In this document: one piece after another, positions 36,770 through 64,000 of the stretch
Layout: each line of letters opens with the position of its first letter
Numbering within the stretch: the stretch's first letter is position 1
Assembly (NCBI RefSeq): GCF_024713975.1
Contig: NC_091093.1
Span: 3,472,001-3,536,000, forward strand
Source: Paralichthys olivaceus
Taxonomy: Eukaryota; Chordata; Actinopteri; Pleuronectiformes; Paralichthyidae
DNA length: 64,000 nucleotides
Reading direction: 5' to 3'
The notes under the pieces: generated by a model
Database searches by the model: none
Seen by the model: only the letters and a program-made list of their open reading frames with translations
Told to the model about the DNA's origin: nothing
Made by a program: the position numbers and the translations under genes

Positions 36770-36845
36770 TGATGTTGTGTTTTGCCAGTTCAAGAGTGGT
36801 CCATGAGAGAGAGAGAGAGACAGAGTCAGAGAGAGAGAGGGGGGT
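36770..36845. repeat. (GA)n-rich purine tract
   Basis: gagagagagagagacagag followed by gagagagagagggggg-like sequence, an imperfect GA repeat. Confidence 0.85.
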
Positions 36846-37229
36846 GGAGAAAGTAGGGACAGGATGGGCTGAACAAATCAAATAAGGATTTTACTAAAGA
36901 AAATCAACGTGTGGTAGTCAGTCAGTGTTGATATTATGGTGGTGTCCACAAATAAATCAACACAATTCAAAATTCCTTTGGTTTATTTTGAAACTGTGGC
37001 GCGTCAGAGGACGTCAGCTGATGAGATACCTCAATGTGGCCCGGGACACATTTGTGGCCACTCTTATAAAACAATGTGGCCTAACCCAGACCTCTGAATG
37101 TGAGCTGTTGGACTGGATCTGAATGGACACCTTCATGCTTGAATTAAGAGCTGTCTTCTTGTCATCATATCACTGAGGGTGGATGTTAATACCAGGTCTG
37201 TACAGCGTCTTAATCAAAGCTAAATCTAA

Positions 37230-37440
37230 GCATTAAGGGATAGGTCACAGAAAATTCACTTAATATCTATACACTTATGTGCTTTTGGAGGGGTGGGTGA
37301 AGTGTTTGAGTCCACAAAACACTTTTGGAGTTTCAGGGGTAAACAGTGCTGCTTCCAAATCGATTACAATTGAAGTAAATGGTGATTAATTCTTCAAACG
37401 TCATAAAACAACAGAAAAAACAATGTCCAGAAACCCCGAC
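37230..37440 (+). repeat. Dispersed repeat family A, copy 3
   Basis: aagggataggtcacagaaaa, then ggaggggtgggtgaagtgtt, gagtccacaaaacactttt and ggagtttcaggggtaaacag repeat the order seen at 1408 and 7081. This is the longest copy, continuing into cttcaaacgtcataaaacaa. Confidence 0.75.
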
Positions 37441-37600
37441 ATTAATTTGGACTCAAAACAGAATAATTTACATCATGTTTTTGAACTGATTGTCCTCTGA
37501 TATCCTCCTCTGGAGCCACGATCACATTTGCACGCACACAACAGAAACACTGCAATCACTGAACACATAAGCCTCCACCCAAGGGCACGTGCAGGGTGAT

Positions 37601-37995
37601 GACATGACACATATGTTACATATAATAAACATAAAACATATGATACACATGATGCATATGATGGACATGATACATATGATAAATATGATGAACATGAAAC
37701 ATTTGATACATATAATACATATGATGAACATAATAAATGTGATGAACATGAAACACATGATACATATGATACATATGAGGAACATGACGAACATGACTCA
37801 TATGATAAATATGATGAACATGATGAACATGAAACTTATGATACATATGATGGACATGAAACATATGATGGACATGAAACATATGATGGACATGAAACAT
37901 ATGATGAACATGAAACTTATGATACATATGATGAACATGATACATATGATGGACATGAGACATATGTGATACATATGTGATACATATGATGGAGG
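37601..37995. repeat. CATATG-rich minisatellite upstream of ALDH1A3
   Basis: About 385 bases of A/T-rich tandem repeat built from roughly 9-base subunits. An 18-base unit, catatgatggacatgaaa, repeats almost perfectly at about 37862-37915. I count 17 CATATG hexamers. Frames stay open on both strands here (Met-His-Asp-Met-type repeats) only because the unit lacks stops; I do not regard these as genes. The tract ends about 190 bases before the ALDH1A3 start codon. Confidence 0.95.
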
Positions 37996-38040
37996 TGATG
38001 AGCATGTCTGCAGTGAATGCTCCAGTCTCCCTCTCAGATA

Positions 38041-38185
38041 AGGACTCCTGATACTTGATAGGGGCGGAGCTGGGCTCTACTCGGCTGCTGCGTGAGGAGG
38101 GAGGAGTTCCACGATCTTGTGAATAAATCCAGAGGACGCGTTGACAGCGTCGGACTCGCGGAGCAGACTGAGAGGTGACCTCAGG
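38041..38185 (+). promoter_or_regulatory. ALDH1A3: ALDH1A3 core promoter / 5' UTR (predicted)
   Basis: Between the minisatellite and the start codon the base composition changes to GC-rich, with a GC box GGGGCGG at 38061-38067 and CpGs around 38080-38165. A TATA-like gaataaatcc lies near 38119. The start codon context is tcaggATGG, with G at +4. No transcription start can be fixed. Confidence 0.5.
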
Positions 38186-58570
<20,385 letters not shown>

Positions 58571-60129
58571 GAAGAACTGGGAAAATCCAGTGCTGTTCAC
58601 TTCCCCTTCCGTCAGGCCACAACAGGATTCTCTACAAGCCCCACATTCCCTTCTTCTTCTTCTTCTTCTTCTTCTCAGTCATGCTCACAATGGAGACATA
58701 AGGTTTAGGCCAGTATATCACTTACTCTATAGAGCCCAATGATATACTAGGTTTTCCTCAGCAGCTTCAGTAATGTCACTATATTAAACTGGTCGTGCTC
58801 TATTTTACAGGTTCATATTTTTCTTTAGATTTCACAACCATCTATTTGGGTGTTCCCCAAGTGTGATTTGGTACCAGATTGATTATCAGGACAATATAGA
58901 CATGAGCTCAGGTGGTACATTTGCAGATAATATTTCATGCAACACATATAAAGATCATGTTTCCAATGATAAAGCAGTTATAATCGAACATTTACTTTGA
59001 TTTTAAATGGGACAGGCTTTTGAATAAAATTTTGTTTTTACCTTTAGCCAGTACCAGAATTACACAGTCAAACTTCCTTTAACAAAAAGCATTAGTAAAA
59101 AAAGTCAAGTAAATAATCAGCAGATAGAGTTTCGGACTCTATGATCTTTCTCAAGCCGTCCCCTGACTCCAGGTTTGACTAATCCTTGTAGATGCTGAGA
59201 AGTCCCCTTTTTTTCTGTCAGAGGTTACAACCAATTGTTATCAAGCAACTGCAATACTATAAGATGACAAGTGAAGGAACTGTGTTTTCTGATTAAGCCA
59301 ATGGATTTGGTTAAAAGGGTTTTTATCTTTCAAAGGAGAATAATGAACCTTCAAGGTCAGCTGGTATGGCCCTTCATTGAGAAGCAGACCCATGGCTAAG
59401 TGCTTCTCGTTTCTGGAAGGTTTCAGGTATCTGGATTTTCAGGACAATGTCCTCTGTCCTGTAGAGACTACGAGATTGGACGGTGTCTCTGATGTTTTTC
59501 AGTGTCATATCCACTGTCTTGATTTGCCTAAACCCCAAAGTGTTCAAAAATACTCAAGTAGTTAAAACATAGTGATTCTTATTTGCCTGTCTTGCCCAGT
59601 GAGATACATAAATGCAGAAAAAACATACTGATTAATCAAAGTTGATTTTGAACAAGAATTCAACTGTTCTATTTGTTAATCAAATCTGCCTACATGGGAT
59701 CATGTGGGAAGAATGAATATATACATATACATATATTGTAAATTGTTGAATAGTCGATGTCTGCAGATGAAAAGTCTACTTCTGTGTTTCTAATTCCAAG
59801 CGCTGAATCTAACCAGGTGTAATAATACAATGATATGTTCTTCCTGCTGAGGAGAATGTGAGTTCCCTTTCAAATATTAGAAGGAACTGTGTTTCCTGTC
59901 CCACATAAGGTAATATTTACCTTTCCAGTAAATGCCTTAGTCATGTAACAACAACAATGTTATCATTACATGGATAGTGTCAACTTTTTTTTAATATATA
60001 TATATTTGTGTGTGTGTAACCATCATATACTGTATGTTTGAGCGGTTGTTTATTATCTCACATGGAGAGCAAGTCTGTTTCTGTCTTTTCTCACATTAGT
60101 TTTGTATTTAAATAGAATCTTTGAATAAA
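58571..60129 (+). other. ALDH1A3: ALDH1A3 3' UTR (probable extent)
   Basis: AT-rich noncoding sequence with a (TTC)n run at 58650-58674. AATAAA signals at 59023-59028 and 60124-60129 offer a short and a long 3' UTR. Which is used cannot be told. Confidence 0.5.
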
Positions 60130-60185
60130 AAACAAACAAACATAAAATGTGCCATTCTCTGCAGCTGGATTATATGAATGTATCT

Positions 60186-60190
<5 letters not shown>

Positions 60191-60222
<32 letters not shown>
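60191..60222. repeat. (AC)16 microsatellite
   Basis: An uninterrupted AC run between ALDH1A3 and LRRK1. Confidence 0.97.
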
Positions 60223-60227
<5 letters not shown>

Positions 60228-60739
60228 ACATTCACACATAAGTCTCAGTTAAATCAGACAAATGAATAACATTGGATCTGGGAAAGGATGATTCTCATTT
60301 ACTTGGTTGCCATAATATAATGGGACATTCTATATATTCTATAGACACGTATAACATGGCCTGACAAAACGCATTTATACAGGTGAAGATTGCAAATGAA
60401 TGGTCATTTAAATAACATCAATTCTGAGTTCATCTTCAGGGAAATCTTCGAATCATTGAGGTGTAAATATTGACAGAACACAGCAGCGCACACCAGGCTC
60501 ACCGGTTGGATTAGTCTTGGTCAACTATAAATAGAAGGCTGCAAGTGTGCTTCATGCAAATAAAGTTAAAACCTCAGGGGGCTCTTTTTTATTTGCCCTC
60601 CATAGGAAACGCTGGAGCTGCTGTTGTTATGTTAGTAGATGGGGATAAAGTGTCTCAGCCCGGTGAGTGGGACTGACTGGAGACAATTCTAATCAACAAC
60701 TTATTATTGAAAAAGATCATGTGGGGAAATACGTGGAGA

Positions 60740-61371
60740 ACAGCTCTTCGGCTTTTTCCGGCATGAGCGAGCGGCGTGCCGAACAAGGCTCAAACTTTTT
60801 TTTGTTTCAATTTTATATCGCTCAAGCCAGGAGCCGACCCGCCCCTACTCTGCCTCCTATTGGCTTACCCTGATAACATCCCCTAAGGCTAACCAATCAT
60901 CACGCGTCGTCTCTAAAACTAAACCAATCAGAGGTACGGTCGGGGGGCGGGTGCTCGCTCGCACCGAGGAGGGGCGGAGGGTCCGCTGCAGTTGCGTTGC
61001 GGAGCTTTCCACCAATGAGCTGTGATTTTGGATGCGGTGAATAATGTCCGCAGTCAACACGAGCAGCTGCGGGAAGCCCAGGAGCGCGAGCGCAGCGTGA
61101 ACACCGGTCGACAGGAGGGCGTCCCCGGGCACACGGAGGAAACTCGGTTTAATCAAAGTCTCCGACGACACGGGCAGGAAAGAGTCGTTCGTCCCGCTCG
61201 GACTCGTCTGCCCTGACACAGCGCGCGCGTGTGTGTGTGTGTGTTGGATTGGAAAGTTTGCATCGTGGAATCAGGAAGTTCAGTCCGATGTTGATGTCAA
61301 ACACCGATCCGTGTCATCTCCGCCTGTGAGAAGTTCACTGCGCTGAAGCCGTCTGGAGCTGCGAGCATGCG
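60740..61371 (+). promoter_or_regulatory. LRRK1: CpG-island promoter and 5' exon of LRRK1 (predicted)
   Basis: A dense CpG stretch with CCAAT boxes at 60893-60897, 60924-60928 and 61012-61016, an inverted one at 60859-60863, and GC boxes GGGGCGG at 60944-60950 and 60971-60977, but no TATA box. This is a typical TATA-less promoter. A donor GCATGCG|GTGAGT ends a likely untranslated exon at 61371. Assignment to LRRK1 rests on the coding exon 1.8 kb downstream and on conserved gene order. Confidence 0.6.
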
Positions 61372-63112
61372 GTGAGTTCACCGCCACATGTCGTCTGGTG
61401 CAAACTGTGACAGCTCGCGGTGTCATGAGTCGGGACGAGAGGATGCGATTGAAGGGATCACACCAGTGGGCGTTCATAACAACCGTGATTTGTGTTGTAA
61501 TGAAGGGGTCCAACTTTCTCTTTTTGATTTCACACAGAGGAAGTCACTGATTTCAAATGGCAGTGGTTTTTTTAAAACAGCTCAACTTTTCCAACAGGCT
61601 CCAAACTTGTTCTTTTTGCAGCATCTAGTAGCAGTGGGGGAAAGACGGGGGGGGGTGCATAGACATCATCTCAGTGGTTTGTAAAGCCCACCTCATGACA
61701 CAGGATGGAAGAGAGGGAGAGATGATGTATGTTTGCAAGAGAAAAGTGAATAGAGAGTGTGTCCAGAGCTTGTGATGAAGGTCTAATGTGTTTCAGCCAT
61801 AAAGAAAAAAGGTTTTTATTTCTGGAAAGATAAGTGGCTGTTATATTGACAGTATAAACTGGAAATACTGATTCACAGAAATATTACTGGTCAAATTCAA
61901 ATGTACTGTCATTTAAATGTTTGTGTTTTGTTATTCAGTGATACCTTTTTTTCAGTGCCGAAACTTGTTTCAGTGCCAATGTATTTTTTTTCAGCCCCAG
62001 TATTTCAGTGCCAATATTTTATTGTTGGTTCAGCTTTTGATTTCAGTGCCAACTTTTAGTGTCACTGCTCTGGCTCCATAGAAAGAAGAACTTTGTAAGG
62101 CCTGCTCATGTTGAATGTCTCCTGTAAGGAGTTTTCAATCTCCTCTCTGGTTCAGAGTAGATTTCATAGTGCACCTACATGATCATGTTAAGCACTTTAA
62201 TGCACTGTGAATGACGCCGGTTCAATGAGTGACATATTGGTGGTTTAAACAAGCATAATGGAAAACAATTCCAGTTGAAAGACGGAAACCCACTTTTTTT
62301 TTTTTCCAGGAATCCTTTGCTACTTGGAAAGGGGTTGGATTTAGATCTGCTGGATTTTTGAAAACAGATACAACAATTGTAGTTCTCTTGCTCTCTTTTT
62401 ATTAATGTTGGAGAGTTTATCTGTAGATTTTACTCAGATTTGAAAATAGAATTAAATGAAACACTAATTTTAATTAGATCATATATGTATATATATAATA
62501 AAATAAAGTAAGACAACATTAAATATAACCAGAAATGTCTGACTGTCTCTCTGTATGGGTGGGATTAGGAAGTTCAGTACATTTAACATTAGTTGACACC
62601 TGTTTTAAACAGGCAACCAATGCTCTGTGGCAGTGGCTGCTATGGACAATAGTGATGTTGTCATTCACTGCAACAGCAACAAGTTATTCTGAAGTTCATC
62701 AAGTTTCACTGAGCAGCTCTTTGTGCAGCAGCTGTGGTGCAGCTTCAGGCTTCTGAGGACTGAGTCCAGCAGCCGGTCTTTACCTGCTGTGGCTCAATTA
62801 CTGCAGGTCACTTTTACAGTTTCACAAAAAAAAAAAACTGCAACCAGCATTATCGCAGTAAACAGCCCAATCCAAACAGGCAGTGCACTAATTTAACTAT
62901 ATACAAATTCTATATTTTTTATAAAATAATTAAAAGTGTGTTTGTGTGTGTGTTTTTGTATGTCTTACCTAAAACATAGCACAGTACAATTGCATACACA
63001 ACCTTATGGAATCCAGAACATCCAAAACAGCTCTGCTCTAAATCCTTCCTGTATGAAACATGTCATGTTCAGTTTTACCTCAGGGGGTTGTGATTTCTGT
63101 CTGTCACTGCAG
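61372..63112 (+). other. LRRK1: Predicted LRRK1 intron 1
   Basis: 1.7 kb. A run of near-repeats of ttcagtgccaa (61953-62050, about five times, such as ttcagtgccgaaacttgttt and cagtgccaatattttattg) stands out. The rest is AT-rich with nothing recognised. Confidence 0.5.
61953..62050 (+). repeat. Short degenerate tandem repeat (ttcagtgccaa-like)
   Basis: The motif t-t-t-c-a-g-t-g-c-c appears about five times at irregular spacing, with one variant reading ttcagccccag. Confidence 0.65.
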
Positions 63113-63171
63113 GGTGATAGCTGAATCCATGCCTCTGCTCTGATAGTAGTTCATCAGTGACTGCAGGAGGA

Positions 63172-63241
63172 ATGTCCTACTGGACTGTTGGACTTCCCCA
63201 GGACTCTGGAGACACTCCCAGCAGCATGGAGCCACAAAGCA
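63172..63241 (+). CDS. LRRK1: LRRK1 first coding exon (partial gene, continues off the window)
   Basis: An exon from acceptor cactgcag|GG (63113) to donor AAAGCA|GTGAGT (63241) has an ATG at 63172 opening MSYWTVGLPQDSGDTPSSME, then PQS. This aligns with the start of vertebrate LRRK1 (MYWCVGPEES... then METLN), and gene order and strand agree. LRRK1 is a large multidomain ROCO kinase (ankyrin, LRR, ROC-COR GTPase, kinase) involved in receptor trafficking and bone resorption. None of those domains are in this window. The match is short, so the call leans on synteny. Confidence 0.6.
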
Positions 63242-64000
63242 GTGAGTAATCTGCCTGTTTCTCATCCATCCCTCTCTAAATTCTGTCACTGCACACAGCC
63301 TGGCTTTGGCTGATGTGGTGTTAGAGGCATCAGGAGGGTTCATGACGATTATGACTGTAAGCTGAAATGAATGGATGTGTGGAGAGTCTGCAGTGCTGCA
63401 TAAATATAGCAAAAACAGAACTGAAACTGTGATTGCTGAGAACCACAAACCTGCCTTTTCACTGTATGTGAGCTTTAAACAGTACTCACTGAACATACAG
63501 AGAATGTTTTTTTTAGTCTCAGTAACATTGTGGTACAGTTATGTGTTCAATGACAACAGAGTTAAAAGATGAGGACGGATTAAAGCGGGAGATGTAGCAT
63601 GTATGAGTATTTTTTCCCATCAAAAGAGAAGCTGTTCGGATTTGCTGTGACTTCTTCTTTTAATGTCCTCATCTGCAGCTATCTTACATTGCTTATATTG
63701 CTTATCAACTCAGAGCTCCTGCACAATGTATTACCAGCCGGTCGCCACGTTCACTGGTCAGTATTAAAAAAACATACACGAGTGTTCAATTAAAATTCAG
63801 AGGGGTCAAAAAAGAGGAAATATGCTTAAGAGAAGGTCATGAACATCCTACTATCTGTATTGTGATTAAATGCAACATAAATTGATATATCAGCTGTGTC
63901 AATGTCTGGATGTTGTCAAAAACTGACCATCAAATCAAATAAAGTGTGATGCAGTCATATTTTGACAATATTTATTGTCAATTTTCACATTAAACTAGAG
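63242..64000 (+). other. LRRK1: Start of LRRK1 intron 2 (runs off the window)
   Basis: AT-rich sequence with no further exon recognised before the window ends. Confidence 0.5.

Larger units (their letters stand above)
14332..38040. other. ASB7-ALDH1A3 intergenic region, about 24 kb, no supported gene
   Basis: No frame here combines length, splice signals and a recognisable family. The region holds microsatellites (14981, 18441, 23316, 27811, 28654), a gypsy integrase remnant (23930-24500), family A, B, C and D repeats, SINE and LINE tails (26905, 34826, 35318) and a minisatellite at its right end. Stretches with clustered homeodomain- or POU-type sites near 26600, 33060-33200 and 35950-36530 are discussed as candidate enhancers. 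The rest is unremarkable AT-rich DNA. Confidence 0.7.

Noticed and set aside
37601..37995. CRISPR-like array
   Set aside because: Units are contiguous with no unique spacers, and the genome is vertebrate.

Overview
This window reads as nuclear DNA of a ray-finned, probably percomorph teleost fish. The genes are split by GT/AG introns, the DNA between them is AT-rich, and long (TG)n/(CA)n microsatellites, degraded L2-type LINEs, tRNA-derived SINEs, hAT-, Tc1- and Ty3/gypsy-like remnants and short inverted-repeat elements of types common in fish are scattered through it. Protein identities come from recognising vertebrate families; no search was run.

Three plus-strand genes lie head to tail. 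(1) ASB7 has a CpG-rich promoter/leader at about 2760-3356, a likely second 5' UTR exon at 3671-3796, and coding exons 7311-7521, 8479-9084 and 12718-12857. They join to 318 residues: ankyrin repeats plus a C-terminal SOCS box. (2) ALDH1A3, retinaldehyde dehydrogenase 3, has 13 coding exons from 38186 to 58570 that join in frame to 509 residues with the full catalytic set. (3) LRRK1 has a CpG-rich promoter and 5' exon at about 60850-61371 and a first coding exon at 63172-63241, and runs off the right edge. The order ASB7-ALDH1A3-LRRK1 and the orientation match human 15q26.3. I could not find LINS1, which lies head-to-head with ASB7 in human.

Between ASB7 and ALDH1A3 are about 24 kb without a supportable gene. 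They hold dispersed repeats, microsatellites, a gypsy integrase remnant and a few stretches rich in homeodomain/POU-like sites that could be ALDH1A3 enhancers (inference). A CATATG-rich minisatellite of about 385 bp ends about 190 bp before the ALDH1A3 start codon.

The genes are not an operon and need not act together. ASB7 is a CUL5 ubiquitin-ligase substrate receptor, ALDH1A3 makes retinoic acid, and LRRK1 is a ROCO-family kinase. I see no previously undescribed multi-gene system. The most useful leads are regulatory or structural: the minisatellite, paired homeodomain sites, predicted upstream ORFs in the ASB7 and LRRK1 leaders, weak splice donors in ALDH1A3, and several unexplained inverted or duplicated sequences.
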